DNA of 9,381 nucleotides from Pseudomonadota bacterium (GCA_023433445.1 JAEZCS010000017.1:1-9381), one strand, 5' to 3'; shown: positions 1 to 7,090, counted from the stretch's first letter. Notes: generated by a model from the sequence alone, not told the origin. Translations and numbers: made by a program.

Positions 1-1
1 C

Positions 2-1516
2 TGTTTCGATCGGCTCTATTGGCATTATCGGATGATCGATTTCCCGTGCGGGATGAGCCAGGAATTCGTCTATCCGCTGGCGCTGGCCTGGTCGCTCGAT
101 GCGCCGGGGAACGCCTATTTCCAGGCGCCTGCGATCCGCGACTTTGTGGAAGCGGGGATCAGGTTCGCGGCGCGATCCGCCCACGCCGATGGGTCGTGCG
201 ACGATTATTACCCGTTCGAGAGGGCGGCGGGGGCGGCGGCTTTTTCGCTGCTCGCCTGCATCGAGGCGGCGCGGATCATCGGCGTCGATGGCGATGCCGA
301 GATCAGGGCTTTCTTCCGCAAGCGGGCGGGGTGGCTGGCGACCCATCAGGAATCGGGTCGGCTGTCGAACCATGAGGCGCTGATTGTCGCGAACCTCATC
401 CGCATGTCGGCGCTGGACGGGCCGGAGTGGGAAGAACCGCTACGCGCGCGGGTGGCGCGGCTTTTGTCATGGCAGCATGAGGAAGGCTGGTTCGACGAAT
501 ATGGCGGGGCTGATCCGGGTTACCTGAGCCTCACCATCGGATTGCTGGCGGATAGCGACCGGCGCAGGCCTGAGCTGGGCTTGCGCGACGCGTGCCGCCG
601 GGCGATCAGCTTCTTTGCGCATTTCGTGCACCCGGACGGCACCGTGGGCGGCGCCTATACCAGCCGGGGCACGCAGAATTTCTTTCCACATGGCTTCGAG
701 ATTGCAGGCGAGTGGATGCCGGAGGCGACGCTGGTCACAGATCGAGCGCTGGCGCTGTTCGAGCGGGACGGGCCGCCTTGCTATTCCGACGATCATATCA
801 TCGGGCACCATGTGTGGAGCTGGTTGCTCTGCTGGTCGGAATGGCGGGAAGAGCGGAGCGAGGCTTTGTCCGATACGCGTCCTTCAGCCTGGTTTCCGGG
901 GGCGGGGCTGGTGGTCGAGCAACGGGACGGGCAAGCGCTTTATGCAGGATTGCGTCAGGGCGGGGCGTTTCAGCTGTTCTCGGGCGATCGCCTGAACCTT
1001 GCCGACAGCGGTGTTGCGATTGCGACCCGGGCTGGCCGGGCAGCGGTGCAGCATCTGCCGGGCGACTATGACATGCGCCGGGACGAAGGCGGGTTCGAGG
1101 TCGCGGGCAAGATGGCGTGGGCGAAGTCGACGTTGCTGACGCCGGTCAAGTCAGTGATCCTGCGTTGCATGATGGTGACCCTTGGCCGTTTCTTCCCCGA
1201 CCTTGTCCGGCGTTTGCTTCAGAAGATCCTCGTGACCGGGCGAAAGGATGCGCCGTTCCGTTTTCGGCGGAGCCTGCGTTGGGATGGCGAGGGCGTCATC
1301 ATCCGGGACGAGATAGTCGCGGATGAGGGGTGGCAGGATGTCGCTTCGGTCGGCATCGGCGGTTTCCAGACCTCATCGACCACGATCATGGCGCGGGTCT
1401 GGCAGGCTAACCATCTTCAGCCGTGGCAGGACCTGACGCATCTGGTGCGCGGTCTTGGCGCGGGCGAACCGCTGGTGATCGAGCGCCGGGTGTCGCGCGA
1501 GGGGGCCGCCCACTGA
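2..1516 (+). CDS. Predicted alpha/alpha-toroid + beta-sandwich protein (heparinase II/III-like architecture), 5'-truncated
   Basis: The frame is open to the window edge. The ten codons before the first ATG (position 32) read CFDRLYWHYR and run smoothly into MIDFPCGMSQEF, so the true start is probably upstream and position 32 is an internal Met. Counting from that Met, residues about 1-270 are helical, with aromatic and Gly repeats spaced as in six-hairpin toroids. Examples are SNHEA near 112, WQHEEGWFDEYGGADPGY at 147-164, HPDGTVGGAY near 200-209, and a His-rich DDHIIGHHVW at 253-262. Residues about 280-490 look beta-rich, as in the C-terminal sandwich of polysaccharide lyases. I see no signal peptide, but the N-terminus is missing. 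The gene ends one base into the next gene's ATG. The family inference comes from fold pattern only. A role on a surface glycan is suggested by the neighbours; lyase or other activity is unproven, and it could be a non-catalytic toroid protein. Confidence 0.7.
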   Translation, partial: CFDRLYWHYRMIDFPCGMSQEFVYPLALAWSLDAPGNAYFQAPAIRDFVEAGIRFAARSAHADGSCDDYYPFERAAGAAAFSLLACIEAARIIGVDGDAEIRAFFRKRAGWLATHQESGRLSNHEALIVANLIRMSALDGPEWEEPLRARVARLLSWQHEEGWFDEYGGADPGYLSLTIGLLADSDRRRPELGLRDACRRAISFFAHFVHPDGTVGGAYTSRGTQNFFPHGFEIAGEWMPEATLVTDRALALFERDGPPCYSDDHIIGHHVWSWLLCWSEWREERSEALSDTRPSAWFPGAGLVVEQRDGQALYAGLRQGGAFQLFSGDRLNLADSGVAIATRAGRAAVQHLPGDYDMRRDEGGFEVAGKMAWAKSTLLTPVKSVILRCMMVTLGRFFPDLVRRLLQKILVTGRKDAPFRFRRSLRWDGEGVIIRDEIVADEGWQDVASVGIGGFQTSSTTIMARVWQANHLQPWQDLTHLVRGLGAGEPLVIERRVSREGAAH

Positions 1517-2457
1517 TGCGCAAGCTGCTGAGCGTTGCCGTCAGCTTCATCATCCTGGCCGTGATCTGGGCCAGTGTGGATGCAAGTCGAGTAATCGACG
1601 TGTTCCGCCATTCGGACCGCTTCTGGCTTGGAGTGAGCCTTTTCGCCGCAGTGCCGCTGACGCTGGCGACTGCGTTGCGCTTTGCCATGCTGAGCCGGTC
1701 GCCGATCCCCTTTGGCGCGTGCCTGCGGCTCATATTGTCGGCGTCCACATTGAACGCGGTGTTGCCGTCCAAGATGGGCGACATCGCCAAGGGTTGGGTG
1801 CTGGCGCAGAAATATGGTTTTCCTGCCGAGCGCGCCGTCTCGCTCGTCGTGTTCGAGAAGATGATGGACATGGCCGCGCTGCTCCTATGGGGAACGTTCG
1901 CGCTCATCTGGACGGCGGGTTCGGACTGGCTGTTGTGGCTGTTCACGCTGGCGGTCGCGGGGCTGTTTTTCCTCCTCGCGCTGCTGATGGCGCCGTTCAG
2001 CACGGCGCGGCGGCCATTGCTGTGGGCGATCGGCTTCCTCCCCGGCAAGATCGGATCGCGGCTGGATGGCTTCATGCTGGAATGGTCGGTGATGGCGGAC
2101 TGGTTCTGGTCACGCCCCACTCGTGCCTGGAGCACAGTGCTGTTTTCGATTGCGATCTGGGCCGGGCATCTCGGACAGTTCTGGCTGTTCACGAAAGCCG
2201 TCCACGCCGATGTTCCATTGCTGGATAATCTGGCGTTCGCCACCTTGTCGATCCTTGCGGGCTTGTTGCCGCTTACCATGGCGGGGATCGGCAGCCGGGA
2301 CGCGGCGATCATTCATTTCTACGCGCAATGGCTTTCACCCGCGGCTGGGGCAGCGGTGGGCGTCCTGGCGACGTCGCGTTATCTTCTGCCCGCGATCGCC
2401 GGTGCGCCATTCGTGCGCGACTATTGGGCCCGACAAGGATCATTGGCCACAAAATGA
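1516..2457 (+). CDS. UPF0104 / lysylphosphatidylglycerol synthase TM-domain (AglD-like, flippase-like) membrane protein
   Basis: This 313-aa integral inner-membrane protein has about eight hydrophobic segments. The start is ATG at 1516, sharing its A with the upstream TGA; an in-frame extension back to 1423 would lie inside the upstream gene and looks non-coding. Family signatures are visible: N80-x-x-LP-x-x-x-GD (residues 80-89), VVFEKMMDM at 111-119, which corresponds to the family's E-R-x-x-D region with Lys for Arg, and LPLTMAGIGSRDAA at 251-264, matching the conserved GIGxRE/D loop. The length (about 300 aa) fits stand-alone members that lack the C-terminal aminoacyl-transfer domain of MprF. 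Stand-alone members sit in polysaccharide or glycolipid loci and are thought to move or assist lipid-linked substrates. Aminoacylation of phosphatidylglycerol is not expected, because that domain is absent. Coupling to genes on both sides supports a joint role. The exact substrate is unknown. Confidence 0.87.
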   Translation: MRKLLSVAVSFIILAVIWASVDASRVIDVFRHSDRFWLGVSLFAAVPLTLATALRFAMLSRSPIPFGACLRLILSASTLNAVLPSKMGDIAKGWVLAQKYGFPAERAVSLVVFEKMMDMAALLLWGTFALIWTAGSDWLLWLFTLAVAGLFFLLALLMAPFSTARRPLLWAIGFLPGKIGSRLDGFMLEWSVMADWFWSRPTRAWSTVLFSIAIWAGHLGQFWLFTKAVHADVPLLDNLAFATLSILAGLLPLTMAGIGSRDAAIIHFYAQWLSPAAGAAVGVLATSRYLLPAIAGAPFVRDYWARQGSLATK

Positions 2458-4145
2458 CGCACAAAATTAATCCGCTGGCAGCGATCTTCGCGCTGCTGGT
2501 CGTGCTGGCCATGCTGATCTACGCGCGGGCCGCTTTTTTCACGGACGCGCAGTGGGTTATCGCCGACGACGCGCGCCAGTTCCTGGCATGGACGTCGCGC
2601 ATCTCCGATCCGCATGCCATGCCCGGCAACTTCATGGCCGATTACTGGCAGCAGACGGCCCCACCGTTCTACCGGGCCTTACTCTACGCAGCGAGCGCGA
2701 TCGGGATGCCGCTTATCCTGCTGTCCAAGCTGCTGCCTCTTCTGCTGCTGCCGCTCAGCGCGGTACTGGCCTGGAAGCTCAGCGGCTTGTTTGCAAGCGA
2801 ACGCGTTGTCCAGTTTGCGGGCGCGTTGTGCATCATCGCCACGGCGCTGCACACCGATTCCATCTTTTCAGGCACGCCGCGAGCGTTCGCGCTGCCGCTG
2901 ATGTTGGTCGCGATCCATGGCATGGCGTCGGGCAGGAACGGCCTCGCGGTGCTCGGCTTACTGATGCTTGGCGTCGTCTATCCCGCACCGGCCGTAACCT
3001 GCCTGGGCCTGTTCACGCTGCACCTGTTGCAATGGAAACCTCCGCTTCGGCTCAGCGTGACCGGCGGCAAGATCGCCCTGCTCGCTCTGGCGGCCGCCTG
3101 TGTGGTGCTGCCTGCTCTCATATTCAAATCGGGACTGGATCAATGGGGTCCGACGCTGACGTTGAGCGAGGCACGAGGCGTCTTCAGCATGATGCTCTAT
3201 GATGGCCGGAGCAGCATAGCCGGACCGCATGGTGACATCGCCTGGCTATGTTCCCGCCGCATCGGCTTCCTGCCGAGCGTCGTGAATTGCCGTGGCAATA
3301 CCGATCCCCGCCTGCTGGTCAACCTCTGCCTGACGATCGTCCCGATGCTGCTGCTATGGTTCTGGCACGCTCGGGCCAAGGGCCTGCCGGACGTCAAGGC
3401 TGGCAAGGATGAGGCGCTGTGGCGCCTCTTCCCCTACAGCCTTGTGTCGGCGATCATTTGCTACCTGATCGCGGCTGCCATTGCGTTCAAGGTCCACCTT
3501 CCTGCCCGCTACAGCCAGCCGGTGCTGCTGATCATGGGCAGCCTTGCCTTCGGCATCATCGCAGGGAGGGGCTGGGAGCAGCTCAGAAAATCAGGCGGAG
3601 TCATGCCAAAAGTGGTAGCCGCAACGTGCCTCCTGTTGGCGCTGGTGGCCTATGTGACACCAAAGACGACCTTAGCCAGACCGCGCGACGCAGCCTTGAT
3701 CGGCTTTATCAGTCATACGCCACCTGCAACGCGCATAGCAGGCGTGGAAAGCGATCTCGACTTCGTGCCGGCAGCGACCGGGCGCGGTGTGCTTGCAACG
3801 ACGGAACATGACATTCCCTACCACCGGCAATATGATTGGAAGAACAGCGAAGGGCTGCGCGCGTCGTTGCAGATGGGCGAACTGACCAGCCCTGCGGCGA
3901 TCGCGGCGATCCGGCGGTACAGGATCGACCTGCTGGTATTCGACCGCGCGTTTCTGAAGACCGGTGTCCTGCCCGGCCGATATCGTCGTACCATGCCGCC
4001 GCCGCACAGGATCCGCCCGTCGGAAGCTCAGCTGGCTGCGCTTCGTGCTGCGTCCTGCCGGATTGTGGATACCCGGCATTCCGTCCTGATCTTCACAAGC
4101 TGCTTACAGCGGCTGGATCAGGCGGCTTCGTCGGGGATGAAATAA
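2454..4145 (+). CDS. Polytopic membrane protein, GT-C glycosyltransferase-like (putative)
   Basis: The gene encodes 563 aa from ATG 2454, which overlaps the upstream TGA as ATGA, a typical coupled start; the longer in-frame ORF from 2328 lies inside the upstream gene. One TM helix (about 8-28) is followed by a long polar loop with D38-D39 and R41 and a WQQTAPPFYRALL segment, which resembles the acidic first loop of GT-C enzymes. Then come about 9-10 more TM segments to residue 405, with SGTPRAFALP at 139-148 and LPARYSQP at 349-356 in likely loops. Residues about 410-550 form a soluble C-terminal domain, probably periplasmic. GT-C enzymes transfer sugars from polyprenyl-phosphate donors outside the cytoplasmic membrane, and this topology fits. 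No specific family is recognised, so an O-antigen ligase-like or purely structural membrane protein remains possible. The last 28 bp overlap the 3' end of the opposite-strand gene, and I see no terminator. Confidence 0.8.
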   Translation: MTHKINPLAAIFALLVVLAMLIYARAAFFTDAQWVIADDARQFLAWTSRISDPHAMPGNFMADYWQQTAPPFYRALLYAASAIGMPLILLSKLLPLLLLPLSAVLAWKLSGLFASERVVQFAGALCIIATALHTDSIFSGTPRAFALPLMLVAIHGMASGRNGLAVLGLLMLGVVYPAPAVTCLGLFTLHLLQWKPPLRLSVTGGKIALLALAAACVVLPALIFKSGLDQWGPTLTLSEARGVFSMMLYDGRSSIAGPHGDIAWLCSRRIGFLPSVVNCRGNTDPRLLVNLCLTIVPMLLLWFWHARAKGLPDVKAGKDEALWRLFPYSLVSAIICYLIAAAIAFKVHLPARYSQPVLLIMGSLAFGIIAGRGWEQLRKSGGVMPKVVAATCLLLALVAYVTPKTTLARPRDAALIGFISHTPPATRIAGVESDLDFVPAATGRGVLATTEHDIPYHRQYDWKNSEGLRASLQMGELTSPAAIAAIRRYRIDLLVFDRAFLKTGVLPGRYRRTMPPPHRIRPSEAQLAALRAASCRIVDTRHSVLIFTSCLQRLDQAASSGMK

Positions 4146-5356
4146 TCGTTAGCCAACCAGGACAGGATCGCGTCCGCGCCTCGCTCTGACGAGGGGCGGG
4201 GGCTGCGGGACATGGTGTAGTCGAAGATTTCCTCCTGCCGCGCCTTGTAGAGACGGCCGCGTTCTTCAAACTGGGGTAGCAGTGGGAAAAGGGCCGCTGT
4301 CGATCGGACCACATCGCCTGCGCTCCATGAAAGATAAGGCGGCGCCTCATCATCTCCCCGGCTGTGCGTGTCGATTAAGAAGGCCGGACGCGGCCGGATG
4401 AGAAATTCGTAAATCTGGCTGCTGACATCGCCAATATAGACGTCCGACGACAGCGTGTAGCTCATGTCGGTTAGCGCTTCGCTGTCGGTGTCGATGCGGA
4501 TATTCGCGCATTGCCGCCATTGCGGGTTGAGGCCGGGCCGCCGCCGCGCCACGCGATATTCCGGCGAGATATGCAGTGTCTTCCGAAACAGCATGATGTG
4601 GGGCGCGAAGACGAGATTATAGGCTTGGCCGGGGCCAAAGGCGAACCAGTCGATCAACGCCGGGCCTTGATCATACCAGCTGGACAGATATGGGTCGAAA
4701 TGCGGGTTGTAGAGGAAGGTCGGCCGGTCGTTCGCAAAAAATTTGGCGTTGGCTTGACGGTCGACGAGGTCGAACTTGGGATAGCCGATGATGGCGACGG
4801 TCTGGGGCGTAGCCAGGCCGTGGCGGATCATCTCGTCGGCAACCTTTTGCCCTGAGACGAGCATGGCGTCGAAGCCGACCATATCTGGATGATAAGTGAC
4901 GGACCGGTCGCCCGCGCCGTGGGGCACGAAGATGAATTGCGGGCCGGTACCTTTCCATTTCCGTTTGAGATGAAGGCAGGTGCGTTCCGGGCTGACGATC
5001 AGGGCAGCTTTACGCAATTCGCTCGCATGATGGGTCAGCCGCTTCAGCCTTTCGGCAGGCGCGATCCGATTGATCAATCGGGTCACAATGTCCGGGCGGG
5101 GGAGGCTGAGGTCGAACCACAGGACGCGCCTTGCCGCTTCTTCCCCCAGCATCGATCGCAGGCCTTGCGCGATCGCGCTGTTGCCATAGGCGCAGACGAT
5201 GGGCCTATCCATGGCCCTGAGCGCCAGCACCTTCACTATGCCGGCGGTATGCGCCAGCTGGTGCGTCGCATCATGGTTGAACAGGAAGAGGAGAGATCCG
5301 GGCGGTATCCGATTCTCTGGCGGTGACGCTCGCATGAAGACGCCAGTATCGGGCAT
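4118..5356 (-). CDS. CDP-glycerol glycerophosphotransferase family protein (TagB/TagF-like, GT-B fold)
   Basis: The gene encodes 412 aa if it starts at ATG 5356. Alternatives are TTG 5371 and ATG 5335. 5356 is preferred because GGGG lies about five bases upstream of it and the other two have no visible Shine-Dalgarno, but this is weak evidence. An N-terminal FLFNHDATHQLAH (24-36) is followed by Rossmann-like segments. Residues that look like donor-site motifs are VPHGAGDR (144-151), GYPKFD (191-196), YNPHFDP (216-222), APHIMLF (251-257) and SSDVYIGDVSSQIYEF (303-318). The last corresponds to the family's D-x-x-x-T/G-D-x-S-S region near the polyol-phosphate binding site. There is no signal peptide or TM segment; the family acts at the cytoplasmic face of the inner membrane. 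Known members transfer glycerol- or ribitol-phosphate from CDP-polyols to teichoic acids and capsules; the Gram-negative substrate here is unknown. It converges on the glycan-type genes at its 3' end. Confidence 0.83.
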   Translation of the reverse strand: MPDTGVFMRASPPENRIPPGSLLFLFNHDATHQLAHTAGIVKVLALRAMDRPIVCAYGNSAIAQGLRSMLGEEAARRVLWFDLSLPRPDIVTRLINRIAPAERLKRLTHHASELRKAALIVSPERTCLHLKRKWKGTGPQFIFVPHGAGDRSVTYHPDMVGFDAMLVSGQKVADEMIRHGLATPQTVAIIGYPKFDLVDRQANAKFFANDRPTFLYNPHFDPYLSSWYDQGPALIDWFAFGPGQAYNLVFAPHIMLFRKTLHISPEYRVARRRPGLNPQWRQCANIRIDTDSEALTDMSYTLSSDVYIGDVSSQIYEFLIRPRPAFLIDTHSRGDDEAPPYLSWSAGDVVRSTAALFPLLPQFEERGRLYKARQEEIFDYTMSRSPRPSSERGADAILSWLANDYFIPDEAA

Positions 5357-5572
5357 GCTGCCCCGCGTCAAAAGATGGGGGTAGCCGTTGGACCATCCCG
5401 ACGAAGCGATGATGGAATGTCTTGATCAGCGGACCGCTTGCCAATAGCAGCACGACGCCCTTGGGAAGCAAGCGGGACGACGGCCCGAGGCCGCGATTGT
5501 CCATGTGCTGCTGGCCCCGGCAGTTGGACCAAATGCATGCAAGCTGCTGACGTACCCGCCGCACCTGACGCC
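5357..5572. promoter_or_regulatory. Divergent intergenic region between the CDP-glycerol transferase-like gene and the acyltransferase gene
   Basis: This 216-bp region must hold promoters for both divergent genes if the chosen starts are right, but I see no convincing -35/-10 pair. Short symmetric elements occur: AGCGG-A-CCGCT at 5428-5438 and TTGGACCAA at 5524-5532; the string GTTGGACCA occurs at both 5387-5395 and 5523-5531. None is long enough to call an operator. On the minus strand, ATG 5504 opens a frame of about 77 codons with GC-rich third positions that runs into the downstream gene out of frame. The plus-strand extension of the acyltransferase back to 5438 looks like a shadow of that frame. 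Confidence 0.4.
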
Positions 5573-6691
5573 ATGAGGCTCCATTTCCTCGATAGCGTCC
5601 GCACATTGTGCATGCTGCTCATCATCCCGTACCACGCGGCCCATATTTACGAGACGGAAAAGGATTGGTGGGTCCATTCAGCCCAGAATAGCTGGCTGTT
5701 CGACCTTATCATCACGCTGCAAAGAAGCTTTTGCATGAGCGCCTTCTTCATCGTGGCGGGATTTTTTTCGGCGTTGGTCATAGGAAACAGGGGGGTGCGG
5801 GACTGGGGCAGCAGCCGCGTATCCCGCCTGCTGGTGCCGCTCCTGGTATCGTTGCTGACCGTCCAGATATGGCAGATGGTCATCGCCGCCAATCTGGAAG
5901 GGGATGGCGCATTCTGGCCGTTCTGGAAAGGCTATCTGGCGGAGAGAGGTCGGATCAACATATTCCACCTGTGGTTCATTCCGTGCCTGATCTTTCAGTC
6001 CCTGGTGCTGGGATTGATCGTGGCAAGGTTCGGCACCAAGCCATTCGTTTGGAACGGTAGCTATCGCCGTTCGATCCTGTTGCTGGTGATGGCCAACCTG
6101 CTGCTCTTCGTGCTTGCCCGGAACCTGCCGAAGCTGCTGAAGAGCGACCTGTTCCTGATGTGGGGCCTGATCGACATGCAAAAGAACATGTTCTATCTGG
6201 TGCCCTTCCTGCTGGGGGGCAAGCTGTTCTGGGACCGGAAATTCCGCGACGGGTTTCTGCGGCTTAACAAATGGTCGATGGGCGCGGGGCTCATCACTTA
6301 TGTCCTTGTCACGATCTGCCAGCATTCCGACGGCTTTCCGGGCAAGCCCATTCGCGACATTTCCTTGCCGATCGCTGCCATCTGCATTTCCCAGACATTG
6401 ATCGCCTTTGCCTACAGGTTCTTAGCCAAGCCCAATGTGCTGACCAAGCATCTCTCCGAGGCCAGCTATTCGCTATATCTGTTGCATCATCCGATCGTGA
6501 TGGTGGGGGGCATCGCATTTCTTGGCATCAGCATGAATATATTCGTGGAATATGGGATTATCGTCGCCGCTGGCTTCGCTATTCCCTATCTGGCTCATCG
6601 CTACCTGATTGCGCCCTGGCCGTTGATGTCCTTCCTGTTCAATGGGAAACCACTCAAGCGAGGGACGCGTGCTGGACGGACTTTGACCTGA
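5573..6691 (+). CDS. Acyltransferase family 3 (OpgC/MdoC-like) membrane protein
   Basis: This 372-aa inner-membrane protein has about 10 TM segments. The start is set at ATG 5573 because MRLHFLDSVRTLCMLLII is the classic family N-terminus, leading to the conserved His of YHAAHIY (His21). ATG 5537 would add 12 residues, and longer extensions look non-coding. Neither start has a good Shine-Dalgarno. Other marks are SAFFIVAGFFSAL (56-68), RLLVPLLV (86-92), the HLWFIPCL motif (132-139, as in OpgC-type HLWFL) and SEASYSLYLLHHP (295-307) near the C-terminal membrane part. These proteins transfer acetyl, succinyl or other acyl groups from a cytoplasmic donor onto sugars or lipids on the far side of the membrane. 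O-acylation of a surface glycan or periplasmic glucan is likely here, given the neighbours. The substrate cannot be read from sequence. The DUF4169 gene follows after 38 bp. Confidence 0.88.
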   Translation: MRLHFLDSVRTLCMLLIIPYHAAHIYETEKDWWVHSAQNSWLFDLIITLQRSFCMSAFFIVAGFFSALVIGNRGVRDWGSSRVSRLLVPLLVSLLTVQIWQMVIAANLEGDGAFWPFWKGYLAERGRINIFHLWFIPCLIFQSLVLGLIVARFGTKPFVWNGSYRRSILLLVMANLLLFVLARNLPKLLKSDLFLMWGLIDMQKNMFYLVPFLLGGKLFWDRKFRDGFLRLNKWSMGAGLITYVLVTICQHSDGFPGKPIRDISLPIAAICISQTLIAFAYRFLAKPNVLTKHLSEASYSLYLLHHPIVMVGGIAFLGISMNIFVEYGIIVAAGFAIPYLAHRYLIAPWPLMSFLFNGKPLKRGTRAGRTLT

Positions 6692-6718
6692 CAGCGTGCA
6701 GGTTAACGCTTGCTGATC

Positions 6719-6729
6719 GGAGGTGAGGA
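6719..6729 (+). promoter_or_regulatory. Strong ribosome binding site of the DUF4169 gene
   Basis: GGAGGTGAGGA sits directly before the ATG at 6730, with the GGAGG core about six bases from the start codon. This is the best Shine-Dalgarno in the window and fixes the start of the small gene. The neighbouring genes have weak sites, so this gene may be translated more strongly than they are. Confidence 0.8.
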
Positions 6730-6924
6730 ATGGCTGACATCATCAATCTGCGGCAGGCGCGCAAGGCCAAGGCGCGGCGGGATAAGGAGCAGGTGGCTGC
6801 GGCCAATCGTGCGAAATTCGGCCAGACCAAGGCTGAGCGCGAGGTCCGGCGGATCGATGAGGCGCGGGTGAAGCGATTGCTGGATGGGAGCAGGCGGGAT
6901 GGGGAGGTTGACCCGATTGAATAG
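6730..6924 (+). CDS. DUF4169 family small protein
   Basis: The gene encodes 64 aa and is full length for this family of small proteins. The start is fixed by the GGAGG site just upstream. The N-terminus MADIINLRQARKAKAR, then KAEREVRRIDEAR, matches the DUF4169 pattern (N-L-R-Q-x-R-K-x-K-A-R). It is highly charged, rich in Arg, Lys and Ala, and predicted to be almost entirely helical, with no membrane segment or cysteines. The function is unknown. Nucleic-acid or protein binding would fit the composition, but this is inference. It follows the acyltransferase by 38 bp without a clear terminator, so read-through is possible. In many alphaproteobacteria I recall this gene next to a ribbon-helix-helix gene; none is seen here. 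Confidence 0.85.
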   Translation: MADIINLRQARKAKARRDKEQVAAANRAKFGQTKAEREVRRIDEARVKRLLDGSRRDGEVDPIE

Positions 6925-6951
6925 TGGCAAGGTCGCAAGCAGCCAGCCGCG

Positions 6952-6986
6952 CCTTTAAAGGTGAGATAGGATGAACAAACGTTCAT
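6952..6986 (+). promoter_or_regulatory. Pair of palindromes, candidate operator region
   Basis: Two perfect inverted repeats lie in the gap after the DUF4169 gene: CCTTTAAAGG at 6952-6961, and ATGAAC-AAAC-GTTCAT at 6971-6986 (6-bp arms, 4-base spacer). Their centres are 22 bp apart, about two helical turns. The second has the look of a dimeric repressor site (TetR-type or similar). It also covers the ATG of a possible 24-codon ORF. No regulator gene is seen nearby, and no clear -35/-10 pair was found. The operator role is inferred from symmetry alone. Confidence 0.4.
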
Positions 6987-7045
6987 ATTTCCTCGCCGTC
7001 AAGCATTTCGTCCTTCTGCAAAATCAACTCATCGTGAATCCGTGA
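6971..7045 (+). CDS. Possible small ORF (24 aa), unproven
   Basis: ATG 6971 is preceded by AAAGGTGAGATAGG, a plausible Shine-Dalgarno with about seven bases of spacing. The peptide begins MNKRSYFLAVKHFVLLQ and ends in VNP before TGA 7043-7045. It is basic, then hydrophobic, and matches no family I recognise. It lies 46 bp before the start of the next gene, so it could be a leader peptide or an accidental ORF. The ATG lies inside the 6971-6986 palindrome, which is an alternative reason for the conservation-like look. Confidence is low. Confidence 0.25.
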   Translation: MNKRSYFLAVKHFVLLQNQLIVNP

Positions 7046-7090
7046 CCATGTGTGCGGTCAATTGAACAGGTCGTTGGTTTAACATGGGCT

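Noticed and set aside
1407..2312. 301-codon minus-strand reading frame opposite the UPF0104 gene
   Set aside because: Ser/Arg/Ala-rich translation with no family features; the plus strand has clear membrane-protein motifs and coupled starts. It is a high-GC antisense shadow.
2552..3202. Second plus-strand frame inside the GT-C-like gene
   Set aside because: Arg/Ala/Gly-rich, lies wholly inside a gene with consistent TM pattern.
5370..5380. Similarity of ATCTTTTGAC to the prfB-type +1 frameshift site near the minus-gene start
   Set aside because: The stop codon is not in the right frame relative to the candidate upstream frame, so programmed frameshifting is not supported.
5678..6325. 215-codon minus-strand frame opposite the acyltransferase
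   Set aside because: Gln/His/Pro-rich translation typical of antisense to hydrophobic Leu/Ile/Val codons; the plus strand carries the conserved family.
6692..6718. Weak AGCGT...ACGCT inverted repeat after the acyltransferase
   Set aside because: Only a 5-bp stem and no T tract; not a credible terminator.
6973..6984. GAAC-N4-GTTC as an SOS (LexA) box
   Set aside because: Alphaproteobacterial LexA recognises GTTC-N7-GTTC; the match is to the Gram-positive type and so more likely a different regulator or chance.
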